From: Myxococcales bacterium
Lineage (GTDB): Bacteria; Myxococcota_A; Polyangia; Haliangiales; Haliangiaceae
Direction: 5' to 3'
Assembly (NCBI GenBank): GCA_016794525.1
Contig: JAEUJY010000167.1
Location: 62,001 to 126,000 of the forward strand
Length of the DNA stretch: 64,000 bases
Below the pieces are notes generated by a model, which worked only from the letters and a program-made list of their open reading frames with translations, made no database searches and was not told where the DNA came from. A program made the position numbers and the translations under genes. Below, piece after piece: positions 26,858 through 35,408 of this stretch (its first letter is position 1; each line of letters begins with the position of its first letter).

Positions 26858-27292
26858 GTGGCCCCGAGCATCGCCGACAAGATGAGCGAGCAGCACGAGG
26901 CGATCGACGGCCGACTCGCCACCACGGCGATGCACCTCGACGCCGGGCGGCTGGCGATGGCGGCCGACGCCGCGACCGCGCTGGCCACGGCGCTGCGCCA
27001 CCACGCGCAGCTCGAGGAGGACTACCTGTTCCCGGCGTTCGCGCGCTCGCCGGTGGCCGACCTCGAGCTGCTGGGGGCGATGCACCGCCAGCACGCGGAG
27101 ATCGTCGAGCTGGTGACCGCGCTGTCGGCGGCGGCCGCCGCCCACGATCAGGGCCACGCGCTGCAGGCCAAGGCCGCGCTGCACGCCGCGCTGGGCGCGC
27201 ACGACGACGAGGAGGAGGTGCTGTGCGCGGCCCTCGATCGCTCGCTCGACGCCGCGGCCCGCGCCGCGCTGCTGGCGCAGCTCGCGCGATGA
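26858..27292 (+). CDS. Hemerythrin HHE-domain protein
   Basis: 144 residues. The di-iron ligand pattern of hemerythrins is complete: 'SEQHEAID', 'HHAQLEEDYLFP', 'MHRQHAEIVE' and 'AHDDEEEVL'. The protein should bind O2, NO or act in iron or redox sensing. The start is the GTG at 26858 (6 nt after a TAGACT box); an ATG at 26882 is the alternative. Its stop overlaps the ATG of the outer-membrane protein behind it (ATGA). It is divergent from the MNIO iron-enzyme operon, perhaps a shared iron or oxygen theme. Confidence 0.88.
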   Translation: MAPSIADKMSEQHEAIDGRLATTAMHLDAGRLAMAADAATALATALRHHAQLEEDYLFPAFARSPVADLELLGAMHRQHAEIVELVTALSAAAAAHDQGHALQAKAALHAALGAHDDEEEVLCAALDRSLDAAARAALLAQLAR

Positions 27293-28473
27293 TCGTCCGC
27301 GCGGCGGTGCCGACGCGGATCGCCGGGATCGCGCTGATCGCGCTGGGCGCGAGCGTCGCCACCGCCCGCGCCCAGGCGCTGCCGCCGATCACCGATCGGG
27401 CGTGGACGCTGGATCTGTACGACGGCGCGGCGATCGGCTCGGCGCGCATCGTCGGCATGGGCGGCGTGCAGCTGGCGACCGCCGAGGGCTCGGCCGGCAC
27501 GCTGGCCAACCCGGCGGCGCCGGCGGTGCGCCCGGCGACCTCGACCGAGCGCTGGGACTGGGACTTCCACCTCGACGCGCTGTCGGCGGTGGTGGCCAGC
27601 GACTTCGACAACAACGGCCTGGCCGACGCCGACCGCGACGATCGCCGGACCAGCTTCGGCATCGCCGGCGTCTACGGCCCGTGGGGCGTCGCGATCGTCG
27701 GCGGCGCCGCCACTGTCGGCCTGCCGACGCCCGACGGCGCGCTGACCGCGTCGACCTCGGTGGGCAAGCTCGCGGTGGGCTACGCGCCCGGCGACGAGAC
27801 CTGGTCGGTCGGCGCGGCGGTCCGGGTCGGGCGCCTCGACGTCGAGGGCGCCCAGCCGATGTTCGCGCTGGTCGGCAGCGGCCTCGAGGTCGGCGGGCTG
27901 TACCGCCCGTTCCATCGCGCGCTGCGGATCGGCGCGGTGGCGTCGCTGGCGGTGCCGGGCAAGGACGTCGAGACCGCGGCGTGCGACCCGTCCGACTGCG
28001 CCGGCTACATCCTGCCGCAGCGGGTGGAGGTGCCGTGGCAGGTCGGCGTCGGCGTGGCGTGGCGGTTCGCGCCGACCGCGTGGAACCAGTGGGTCGGCGG
28101 CCGCTTCCGCGACGAGCGGCAGGTGATCGTCGCGGCCGATCTGGTGGTGGCCGGCCCGGTCGCGGGCGGCATGGGCCTCGAGGCGTTCGCCCGCAAGCAG
28201 TGGCAGCCGTCGGGGCGCGCCGCGTCGTGGTGGCTGCGCGGCGGCGTCGAGTGGGAGGCGCTGCCCGGCCGCGTGCGCCTGCGCGGCGGCAGCTACTGGG
28301 AGCCGGCGCGCTTCGCCGGCGTCGGCGGCCGGGTCCACGCCACCGGCGGCGTCGAGGTCGCGGTGGTCAGCGTGCGCGCGTGGTCGCGGCGCTACCGCAT
28401 CCGCGCCGGCGTCACCGCCGACTTCGCGCGCGCGTTCGGCAACGCCGGCCTCGCGGTCGGCTTCTGGCATTGA
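27289..28473 (+). CDS. Outer-membrane barrel protein (FadL/PorV-like shape)
   Basis: 394 residues. Signal peptide up to 'ATARAQ'. The mature protein begins with 'IGSARIVGMGGVQLATAEGS', a glycine-rich N-terminal segment typical of PorV/UPF0164 and FadL-type barrels. It is then built of alternating strands and ends in 'GFWH'. It should sit in the outer membrane, possibly as a transport or anchoring barrel. The ATG overlaps the hemerythrin stop by 4 nt (ATGA). The specific substrate is not evident. Confidence 0.78.
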   Translation: MIVRAAVPTRIAGIALIALGASVATARAQALPPITDRAWTLDLYDGAAIGSARIVGMGGVQLATAEGSAGTLANPAAPAVRPATSTERWDWDFHLDALSAVVASDFDNNGLADADRDDRRTSFGIAGVYGPWGVAIVGGAATVGLPTPDGALTASTSVGKLAVGYAPGDETWSVGAAVRVGRLDVEGAQPMFALVGSGLEVGGLYRPFHRALRIGAVASLAVPGKDVETAACDPSDCAGYILPQRVEVPWQVGVGVAWRFAPTAWNQWVGGRFRDERQVIVAADLVVAGPVAGGMGLEAFARKQWQPSGRAASWWLRGGVEWEALPGRVRLRGGSYWEPARFAGVGGRVHATGGVEVAVVSVRAWSRRYRIRAGVTADFARAFGNAGLAVGFWH

Positions 28474-28501
28474 CGCGCCGACCGCGGGTGGAGCGTGCGC
28501 G

Positions 28502-29209
28502 TCACGGCGCCGCGATCGCCGCGGTCGCCCACGCCGCGCCGCCGGCGTCGGAGCGCACGATCGCGACGACGTGGCCGCTGGGGGCGTCGTCGGGCGCCAC
28601 GACCAGCGTCGCCGCGGCGGTCTCGCTGTGGGTCAGCGCGCCGGTCGAGGTCAGCCAGTCGAACGCGAGGTCGTCGGCGGGCGCGACGCCGGCGAGCGTC
28701 AGCGCGATGTCGCGGTCGCGCGCGACCGGCACCGGCGCGTCGCCGGCGGCCACGCCGTCGACGTGGACGACCGGCGTCGGCGGGTTGGCCAGCGCCTCGC
28801 CCAGGCGGACCTGCTTGGTCGCGACGTGATCCACGCCGGCGATCGTCACCACCGCGCCCAGCGAGATCGCCAGCGGCTGATCGTCGGTCAGCCCGGCGGC
28901 GGCGCGGGCCGCGGCGATCGCGGCGGCGTCGCCGGCGGTGACGGTCCAGCCAGCGCCGTCAGGCGCGACGCGCAGCACCGCGGCGTCGGCGGGGTCCGCC
29001 AGCCCGACCAGCCGCGGCGCGACCACCGTCGGCGCGCCGGCGTCGTCGACCACCAGCGCGTCGACCGTCGCGACCTCGCCCGGGGCCAGGCCCGGCGCCG
29101 ACAGCCGCACCGCCAGCACCCGCGCGTGATCGAGCTCCCAGCGCTGGCTGAGGTCGTTGCAGCCGGCGGCCAGCGCGACCACCGCGATCAGGATCGCGGC
29201 CCGCGTCAC
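28502..29209 (-). CDS. Lipoprotein coupled to the TonB receptor
   Basis: 235 residues from a GTG start that overlaps the receptor stop (GTGA). Lipoprotein signal 'LIAVVALAAGCNDLSQ' (Cys17). Two or three beta-sandwich-like segments follow ('VLAVRLSAPGLAPGEVATVD' looks like an Ig-type strand pair). The family is not recognised. Tight coupling suggests it is a surface or periplasmic partner of the TonB-dependent receptor, perhaps for ligand capture, as SusD-type lipoproteins do. It is not a SusD homologue. Confidence 0.72.
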   Translation of the reverse strand: MTRAAILIAVVALAAGCNDLSQRWELDHARVLAVRLSAPGLAPGEVATVDALVVDDAGAPTVVAPRLVGLADPADAAVLRVAPDGAGWTVTAGDAAAIAAARAAAGLTDDQPLAISLGAVVTIAGVDHVATKQVRLGEALANPPTPVVHVDGVAAGDAPVPVARDRDIALTLAGVAPADDLAFDWLTSTGALTHSETAAATLVVAPDDAPSGHVVAIVRSDAGGAAWATAAIAAP

Positions 29210-31437
29210 AGCTCACCTCGCAGGCCGATCGACGGCACGATGGGCAGGCCCGCGATCTCGGCCCGCTGCGAGTAGTCGAAGTTGTACTGGTACTGCTCGA
29301 CCTTGGCGTTGAGGTACGCGTTGCTCACGTCGAGGAACGCCGACAGCGTCCAGTCCTCGAAGCGCCAGAAGTGGTCGACGCGCAGGTCGAGCTGGTGGTG
29401 CGACGGCAGCCGCTCGGAGTTGACCGCGCCGTTGATCGGCAGGAACAGATCCTGATCGCTGTCGTAGAACGCGCCCAGCACCGGCGTCGTCGGCTGGCCC
29501 GAGGTGTAGGTCCACTTGCCGCCGAACTGCCAGCGCTTCGAGCGGGTCTTGTACGACACCGCGGCCACCAGATCGTGCGTCTGGTCGTAGTCGAACAACC
29601 GCTCGACCGAGGTCGCGGTGTCGCGCCGGGTCGAGCGCGACAGCGAGTACGACAGCCAGCCGAACCAGCGCTCGGTGCGGTAGCTGCCGAGCACGTCGAC
29701 GCCGTAGCTGCGCCCGCGGCCCTGGTTGCGCAGCTGCCCCATCGCGTCGCGGGTGATCATGTCGGTGCGCTCGGTGTCGTAGACCGTCAGCTGGACGTTG
29801 CCGTGGCGCCCGATCGTGCGCTCGCCGCCGAGCGTCAGCTGGGTCGCGCTCTCGGGCTCGAGCGCCGGCGCCAGCAGCTCGCTCTGGAACTCGGCGGGGC
29901 GGGTGTAGCGCCCGGCGGCCAGGCGCAGCTTGGTGCGCGCGTCGGGGCGGTAGGTCAGCTCGCCGCGCGGCTGCACCGGGTAGGCGCCGTTGCGCACGAA
30001 CGCGTCGACGCGCACGCCGGCCGAGAACCGCAGCTCCGGCGCCAGGCTGGCCTCGATGGCGCTCCACGCGGCCAGATCGGTCAGCCAGACGGTGTCGTCG
30101 AAGGTCTGCAGCGGGCCGTCCATGCCGGTGTCGGCCTCGCCCTCGTCGCGGCCCTGGTTCAGGCGCAGATCGATCGTCGCGCGGCGCGGATCGAACTCGG
30201 CGCCGCCGCGCACGACCACGTCGGTCAGGCCGGCCAGCGTCGGGTAGCGCTTGCTGACCTCGGCGCGCCCGGCGATCGACAGCTGGGTGACGTTCAAGAA
30301 CTGATCGCTGAACTCGAACGACACGCCCTGCGCCAGCGTCGACAGGCCGACGTCGACCATCAGGCCGTGATCGCCGCGCCAGTAGCCGGCGGCGATCGCG
30401 CGGATGAACTTGGTGTCGGCGCGAAACTTGAACTCCTCGGCGGTCTGGTCGTCGGTGGCGACCAGCTCGGTGAGGTCGTCGCTGCCGACCACGGTCAGCG
30501 CGCCGCGCAGCCGATCGGACACGTCCCAGTCGGCGCGGATGATGCCGTCGTAGTAGCGCGGCGCGGTCACCAGCCCGACCTCGGGCGGCAGCAGCGCCGG
30601 CAGGTACGCGTCGATGTACGAGCGCCGGAACGACACCAGCAGCTTGCCGTCGTCGCCGATCGGGCTCGACCCGAGCACGCTGGCGTCGATCACCGACACC
30701 TCGCTGGCGCCCTCGACCTCGTCGCCGCCGCCGCGCGACGTGACCGAGACGATGCCCGACGACGCGCGGCCGTACTTCACGTCGAAGCCACCCGGCAGGT
30801 AGTCGAGCCCGGCCACCGCGCGGGTCGGGATGATCGAGCGGTTGAGGAAGTGGTAGAGCTGCGGGATGTCGAAGCCGTCGAGGAGGATCCGCGAGTCCTC
30901 GGGGGCCGAGCCGCGGATGATCACGCCCTGGTTGCCGCCGCCGCCGAACCCCGACGGGTCGGTCACGCCGGGCAGCGCGTCGAGCGACGCCAGCAGGTCG
31001 CCGCCGGTGCCGGGCAACGTCGCCAGCTCCTCGCGGGTCAGGCTGACCGCGCCGGCGACCTCCTTGGGCTTGGTGTCGGTCAGCTCGATGACCTCGCCGA
31101 CGGTCGCCAGCGGCACCAGCTCGACGTCGATCGCGCCGTCGCCCTCGATCGCGACCAGCGCCGCCTCGAAGCCGGGCGCGTCGACCACCAGCACGTCGCC
31201 CGGCGCCACGGCGATCGCGAACTGACCGGCGGCGTCGGTGGTGGCGGTCACGCCGCCGGGATCGGTGCGCACGGTGGCGCCGGCGATCGGGCCGCCGGTG
31301 CGGTCGTGGACCACGCCGAGCACGGTGGCCGGCGCGGCGGCGGGAGGCGGCGGCGCCGCGGCGGGCTGCGCGAGCGCCGGCGCGGCCCCGGCGAGGAGCA
31401 GCGCGACGAGCAGGCGGGACGGGGACGGGGACGACAT
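29206..31437 (-). CDS. TonB-dependent receptor with carboxypeptidase-like N-terminal domain
   Basis: 743 residues from the ATG at 31437. Signal peptide 'LLVALLLAGAAPALAQ'. A carboxypeptidase-regulatory-like domain spans about 38-110 ('VLGVVHDRTGGPIAGATVRT'). The plug follows ('QGVIIRGSAPEDSRILLDGF'), then a beta-barrel ending 'PSIGLRGEL'. The family moves scarce ligands (iron chelates, oligosaccharides, peptides) across the outer membrane with energy from TonB. The substrate cannot be told. No TonB or ExbBD genes are present here. The next gene, a lipoprotein, overlaps its stop. Confidence 0.9.
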   Translation of the reverse strand: MSSPSPSRLLVALLLAGAAPALAQPAAAPPPPAAAPATVLGVVHDRTGGPIAGATVRTDPGGVTATTDAAGQFAIAVAPGDVLVVDAPGFEAALVAIEGDGAIDVELVPLATVGEVIELTDTKPKEVAGAVSLTREELATLPGTGGDLLASLDALPGVTDPSGFGGGGNQGVIIRGSAPEDSRILLDGFDIPQLYHFLNRSIIPTRAVAGLDYLPGGFDVKYGRASSGIVSVTSRGGGDEVEGASEVSVIDASVLGSSPIGDDGKLLVSFRRSYIDAYLPALLPPEVGLVTAPRYYDGIIRADWDVSDRLRGALTVVGSDDLTELVATDDQTAEEFKFRADTKFIRAIAAGYWRGDHGLMVDVGLSTLAQGVSFEFSDQFLNVTQLSIAGRAEVSKRYPTLAGLTDVVVRGGAEFDPRRATIDLRLNQGRDEGEADTGMDGPLQTFDDTVWLTDLAAWSAIEASLAPELRFSAGVRVDAFVRNGAYPVQPRGELTYRPDARTKLRLAAGRYTRPAEFQSELLAPALEPESATQLTLGGERTIGRHGNVQLTVYDTERTDMITRDAMGQLRNQGRGRSYGVDVLGSYRTERWFGWLSYSLSRSTRRDTATSVERLFDYDQTHDLVAAVSYKTRSKRWQFGGKWTYTSGQPTTPVLGAFYDSDQDLFLPINGAVNSERLPSHHQLDLRVDHFWRFEDWTLSAFLDVSNAYLNAKVEQYQYNFDYSQRAEIAGLPIVPSIGLRGEL

Positions 31438-31534
31438 CGACGTGCGCTTCGACGCGTGGGCGCCGTCGGAGGTTTCACGGGCGGGCGGCACGCCGCGAGG
31501 GTGTGACCGAGACGTTGCGCGGAGCTGAAGCCCG

Positions 31535-32065
31535 TTACTTCGCCGCGATCGCTTCGTCGAGCTTCGCCTTGAGATCGACGTCGCTCATCGGGCCGGCGTG
31601 CTTGGCGATCAGCTTGCCGCGCTTGTCGTAGACGAAGGTGGTCGGCAGCGCGCGCGGGTAGGCGTAGGCCTCCAGCACCGGGCGGTCGGCGCGGATGACC
31701 GGGTAGGTCATCTCGTAGTCGCTCATGAAGTTGAGCAGCCCGGCGTCGTCGACCTGGTTGTCGTAGAGCACGCCCAGGAACTCGACGCCCTTGTCCTTGT
31801 ACGCGAGGTAGGTGCGGTTGAAGGCCGGGATCTCCTTCTTGCACGGGCCGCACCAGGTGGCCCAGAAGTTCACGACGACGATCTTGCCGGCCAGCGCCTC
31901 GTGCTTGAACGGCTGCTTGTTGATGTCGGTGTAGTCGACCGACGGCAGGCACTCGTCGGCGGTCGAGCACGAGGCCTCGGCCGACTTGCTGGCGCAGGCG
32001 CCGACGGTGAGCGCCGCGGCGACGACGGTGAGGGCGAGGACGAGGAACAGGCGGGGGCGGGTCAT
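31535..32065 (-). CDS. TlpA/ResA-like thiol-disulfide lipoprotein
   Basis: 176 residues. Lipoprotein signal with Cys24 ('LTVGACASKSAEA'). Thioredoxin fold with 'VVNFWATWCGPCKKEIPAFN' (Cys72, Cys75) and the cis-Pro loop 'YPRALPTTFVYD', as in TlpA/ResA proteins that reduce disulfides in exported proteins such as apocytochromes. Two more cysteines (33 and 39) precede the domain. Its ATG overlaps the GpmI stop (ATGA), so the two are translated together, an odd pairing of glycolysis and envelope redox. Confidence 0.9.
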   Translation of the reverse strand: MTRPRLFLVLALTVVAAALTVGACASKSAEASCSTADECLPSVDYTDINKQPFKHEALAGKIVVVNFWATWCGPCKKEIPAFNRTYLAYKDKGVEFLGVLYDNQVDDAGLLNFMSDYEMTYPVIRADRPVLEAYAYPRALPTTFVYDKRGKLIAKHAGPMSDVDLKAKLDEAIAAK

Positions 32066-33726
32066 GCGAACCTCACGAGCGAAGGCGCCAGGTCGGTCGG
32101 GACAGTGTAGCCGAGAAGCTCGAGGCAGGTGGCGGTGACGCTGGCGATGCCGGCGCCCGCGGCACGGGCCGGGTCGAGCGCGTAGCGGTCGCCGGCGAGG
32201 CGATCGTGGATCGCGAACGGCACCGGCGCCAGCGTGTGGCTGGTCTTGGCCACCGGCACGCCGGTGACCTTGTCGCGCTCGATCGCCCCGCCCTTCCCGC
32301 GCTGGAACATCTCGTCGGCGTTGCCGTGATCGGCCGTGACCACCAGCACGCCGCCCAGCGCGTCGACCGCGTGGCGCAGCCGGGCCAGCTGGAGGTCGAC
32401 CGCCTCGACCGCCATCACCGTGGCGTCGAAGTGGCCGGTGTGGCCGACCATGTCGCCGTTGGCGTAGTTGACGCGGGCGAAGCGGTGGCGGCCGGTGGCC
32501 AGCTCGGCGATCAGCCGGTCGGTGATCTCGGCGGCCTTCATCCACGGCCGCTGCTCGAACGGCACCTGGTCCGACGGGATCTCGACGTAGGTCTCGGTGG
32601 CCTCGTCGAACATGCCGCTCTTGTTGCCGTTCCAGAAGTACGTCACGTGGCCGTACTTCTGGGTCTCGGAGATCGCCAGCTGGGTCACGCCGGTGGCGGC
32701 GAGCAGCTCGCCCATCGTGCGCTCGATCTGCGGCGGCGACACCAGGTAGTGACGCGGCAGGTGCAGGTCGCCGTCGTACTCCATCATGCCGGCGTAGAAC
32801 ACGTCGGGGTGGCGCACCCGATCGAACTTCGCGAACACCGCGTCGTCGAACGCGCGGGTGATCTCGATCGCGCGATCGCCGCGAAAGTTGAACATCACGA
32901 CGCCGTCGCCGTCGACGATCGGCGCCACCGGCCCGCGGTCGTCGGCGATCACGAACGGCGGCAGGTCCTGATCGATGATGCCGGGGTGCTCGTCGCGGAA
33001 CGTCGCCACCGCGACGGCGGCGCTGGCGAACCGGCGGCCGTCGCCCAGCACGTGGGCGCGCCAGCCGCGCTCGACGATGCGCCAGTCGGCCTCGTAGCGA
33101 TCCATCGTCGTGATCATCCGGCCGCCGCCCGAGGCGATGCGGGCGTCGAGGCCGCTGGCGCGCAGGTGGCCGAGCACGGTCTCGAGCCGATCGACGTAGG
33201 TCAGCGCCGAGGTCGGCGCGACGTCGCGGCCGTCGAGCAGGACGTGGACGTAGAGGCGCTTGACGCCGGCCGCCGCCGCCTGCCGCAGCATCGCCTCGAG
33301 GTGATCCTGGTGCGAGTGGACGTTGCCATCGGACAGGAGCCCGAGGAAGTGCAGCGCACCGCCCTTGCGGCCGCGCTCGATCAAGGCCTGCCAGGTGGCG
33401 CCCGCGTACAGCGCGCCCGAGGCGATCGCGCGACCGACCAGCAGCGCGCCCTGGGCGTGGACCACGCCGGCGCCGAGCGCGTTGTGGCCGACCTCGCTGT
33501 TGCCCATGTCGTCGTCGGACGGCAGCCCCACCGCGGTGCCGTGGGCGCGCAGCGCGACGAACCGGCCGGGCACCAGCAGCTCGTCGAGCACCGGGGTGCG
33601 GGCCAGCTTGACCGCGTCGGCGGCGTCGCCCTTGCCCAGGCCCACGCCGTCGAGGATGGCCAGCACCACCGGGCCCTTGGGGCCCGCCCACGACGGGTGG
33701 CGGCGGAGGATCAGGTCGGTCGACAT
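32062..33726 (-). CDS. gpmI: 2,3-bisphosphoglycerate-independent phosphoglycerate mutase
   Basis: 554 residues, slightly longer than the usual 510. It interconverts 3- and 2-phosphoglycerate in glycolysis and gluconeogenesis. It has 'VLAILDGVGLGKGD' (metal Asp), 'DDDMGNSEVGHNALGAG' (phospho-Ser, near residue 77), 'HVLLDGRDVAPTSA', 'YANGDMVGHTGHFDA' and 'VTADHGNADEM', so it should be active with two Mn2+ ions. The start ATG has a TAGCTT 7 nt ahead and a striking 16-bp palindrome further upstream. It overlaps the TlpA-like gene behind it. Confidence 0.95.
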   Translation of the reverse strand: MSTDLILRRHPSWAGPKGPVVLAILDGVGLGKGDAADAVKLARTPVLDELLVPGRFVALRAHGTAVGLPSDDDMGNSEVGHNALGAGVVHAQGALLVGRAIASGALYAGATWQALIERGRKGGALHFLGLLSDGNVHSHQDHLEAMLRQAAAAGVKRLYVHVLLDGRDVAPTSALTYVDRLETVLGHLRASGLDARIASGGGRMITTMDRYEADWRIVERGWRAHVLGDGRRFASAAVAVATFRDEHPGIIDQDLPPFVIADDRGPVAPIVDGDGVVMFNFRGDRAIEITRAFDDAVFAKFDRVRHPDVFYAGMMEYDGDLHLPRHYLVSPPQIERTMGELLAATGVTQLAISETQKYGHVTYFWNGNKSGMFDEATETYVEIPSDQVPFEQRPWMKAAEITDRLIAELATGRHRFARVNYANGDMVGHTGHFDATVMAVEAVDLQLARLRHAVDALGGVLVVTADHGNADEMFQRGKGGAIERDKVTGVPVAKTSHTLAPVPFAIHDRLAGDRYALDPARAAGAGIASVTATCLELLGYTVPTDLAPSLVRFA

Positions 33727-33733
33727 CGGCGGC

Positions 33734-33739
33734 AAGCTA
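33734..33739 (-). promoter_or_regulatory. Putative -10 box (TAGCTT) of gpmI
   Basis: TAGCTT ends 7 nt before the gpmI ATG. With it in place, the palindrome at 33768-33783 falls just upstream of the -35 region. Confidence 0.4.
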
Positions 33740-33767
33740 GCACGCGGCGCGCGCCGCAGGCCCATTC

Positions 33768-33783
33768 TACTACGCGCGTAGTA
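33768..33783. promoter_or_regulatory. Perfect 16-bp palindrome upstream of gpmI
   Basis: TACTACGC-GCGTAGTA is perfectly self-complementary, in the 95-bp gap between gpmI and the membrane protein gene at 33822. A/T-containing palindromes are rare in DNA this G+C-rich. A second, all-G+C palindrome lies at 33744-33757. It is a candidate operator for gpmI. Confidence 0.5.
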
Positions 33784-33821
33784 CCGACGCCAGCCGCGCG
33801 AGATTCCCGCAGGCCGTGGGG

Positions 33822-34670
33822 CTACAGGCCGAGCGCCCCCGCCGCCAGCGCCAGCCCGGCCAGCGCGGTGGTCGGCCACTGCCAGTAGCGCACCCAGCGG
33901 GCGCGGCTGCCGGCCCGCACGTCGAGCAGCACCCGCAGCCCGGGCGGCCACAGCCCGGCCAGCCCGCGGTACTCGAGGACCGACGTGATCCACGCCAGCG
34001 CGATCAGCGCCAGCGAGCTGGCGATGTGCAGCGCGGCGAACACCTGGCCGGCGACGCCGAGGTGGGGGCGAGCGATCCACGACAGCGCGATCGCCGCGGC
34101 GTAGAACGCGGCGGCCGCCACCGGGTGACCGTAGTCGGTCAGCCGCGCGACGCGGCACGGATCGTCGACGGGGCGCAGCGGCACGACGACCACCGCGATC
34201 AGCGTCAGCGCCGTGGCGACCACCGCGAGCCGCAGCGCGCCGTCGAGGCGGAGCGCGTCGAGCAGGAACACCATCGCGCCCAGCAGCATCAGCGCGTTGG
34301 CCAGGAGCGAGCCGGTCCACGCGGCCCACGAGCGCGACGCGCCGCGGCCGGTGCGGCGGTACGCGGCCAGCACCTCGGAGATGAACGGCCGCCGCCGCGC
34401 GTCGCCGCGCAGCAGCTCGGTGGCGGTGGCGGCGACCACGACGGCCAAGAGGCACAGGCCGCCGCCGATCGCGCGCAGCGGGTGGGCCGGCATCGGATCC
34501 GGTGGCGGCGCGGTGCGCAGGAGCGCGGCGAACAGCAGCAGCGCGAGGGCGCCGATCAGGCCGACGATCGACCAGCCCTCACCGGCGCGAGGGTTGCCGC
34601 GACGGGCTACGGGGGAGGACGGCGCGGCCAAGACCACCACGATACAACGGGCGAACTGCTTTTGAATCAT
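33822..34670 (-). CDS. Polytopic membrane protein (DUF998-like)
   Basis: 282 residues from ATG 34670; the start is uncertain, and coding character is clear only from about residue 25. About seven membrane helices can be counted, the first around 'VGLIGALALLLFAALL' and the last 'LAGLALAAGALGL' at the C-terminus. Topology and length recall DUF998 membrane proteins, but the match is weak. It is divergent from the tetR gene across an A+T-rich gap and may be controlled by that regulator. Function unknown. Confidence 0.65.
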   Translation of the reverse strand: MIQKQFARCIVVVLAAPSSPVARRGNPRAGEGWSIVGLIGALALLLFAALLRTAPPPDPMPAHPLRAIGGGLCLLAVVVAATATELLRGDARRRPFISEVLAAYRRTGRGASRSWAAWTGSLLANALMLLGAMVFLLDALRLDGALRLAVVATALTLIAVVVVPLRPVDDPCRVARLTDYGHPVAAAAFYAAAIALSWIARPHLGVAGQVFAALHIASSLALIALAWITSVLEYRGLAGLWPPGLRVLLDVRAGSRARWVRYWQWPTTALAGLALAAGALGL

Positions 34671-34700
34671 GCACTTGGGCGAAATCGGCGGCTCCCCTCT

Positions 34701-34748
34701 CGAATTTGTGTAGACAACTATATTTTTAGAGTTAACTATACATTTGTG
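34701..34748. promoter_or_regulatory. A+T-rich divergent promoter with candidate TetR operator
   Basis: This short A+T-rich island stands out in the window. It contains a near-palindrome centred at 34733/34734 (TAGAGTTAACTATA, 12 of 14 positions symmetric). AACTATA occurs twice in direct orientation 18 bp apart (34716-34722, 34734-34740), and ATTTGTG twice 38 bp apart (34704-34710, 34742-34748), the second covering the tetR GTG start. It is probably where the TetR protein binds to control both directions. Confidence 0.55.
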
Positions 34749-35408
34749 ACTGACGGACGCCGCGACCGCAAGCTGGCCCAGACCCGCCTGGCGCTCCTCG
34801 CCGCCCTGCGCGAGCGCCTGGCCGAGCGCCCGCTGGAGGAGATCAACGTCCGGGAGCTGGCCGAGGCCGCCGACGTCTCCGAGGCGACCTTCTACAACCA
34901 CTTCCCGACCAAGACCGATCTCGCCGTCTACTTCGTGCAGCTGTGGTCGATCGACGCCGGCTGGCACGCCGCCGCCGCCGACCGCCACGGCCCGCGCGCG
35001 GCGATCACCGCGATCTTCGACGCCACCGCGGCCGACGTCGCGCGCGCGCCGCGGGTGATGGGCGAGGTGATCGCGGTGCAGGCGCGGTTGAGCGGCAAGG
35101 CCACCCCGCCGCCGCTGACCGCGCTCGAGAAGCGGCTGGCGTTCCCCGACCGCCCCGGCGTCGACGCGATCGACGCGCTCGGGCTCGACGGCCTGTTGCC
35201 GCCGCGCATCGCCGCCGCCCGCGCGTGCGGCGAGCTGCCGGCCGACGTCGACGACAGCGCCGCGTTCCTCGCGCTGACCTCGGTGTTCTTCGGCGTGCCG
35301 CTGCTCCTGGCCCGCCGCGCGCCCGCGGCGATCGCCGCCGCGTACCGGGCGCAGCTCGCGATCGTGTGGGCCGGGCTCGCCGCCACGGCCGGAAAGGATC
35401 CGTCATGA
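34746..35408 (+). CDS. TetR-family repressor
   Basis: 220 residues from the GTG at 34746. N-terminal TetR helix-turn-helix 'NVRELAEAADVSEATFYNHF' followed by 'PTKTDLAVYF' is typical; the rest is the helical ligand-binding domain. The GTG lies only a few bases after the A+T-rich promoter element, so the mRNA is probably leaderless. Its stop overlaps the ATG of the Lnt-like gene (ATGA). It likely represses its own operon and perhaps the divergent membrane protein. The inducer is unknown. Confidence 0.88.
   Translation: MTDGRRDRKLAQTRLALLAALRERLAERPLEEINVRELAEAADVSEATFYNHFPTKTDLAVYFVQLWSIDAGWHAAAADRHGPRAAITAIFDATAADVARAPRVMGEVIAVQARLSGKATPPPLTALEKRLAFPDRPGVDAIDALGLDGLLPPRIAAARACGELPADVDDSAAFLALTSVFFGVPLLLARRAPAAIAAAYRAQLAIVWAGLAATAGKDPS

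Noticed and set aside
29371-31506. Plus-strand open frame opposite the TonB-dependent receptor
   Set aside because: Antisense of a clear TonB receptor; no signal, motif or start context.
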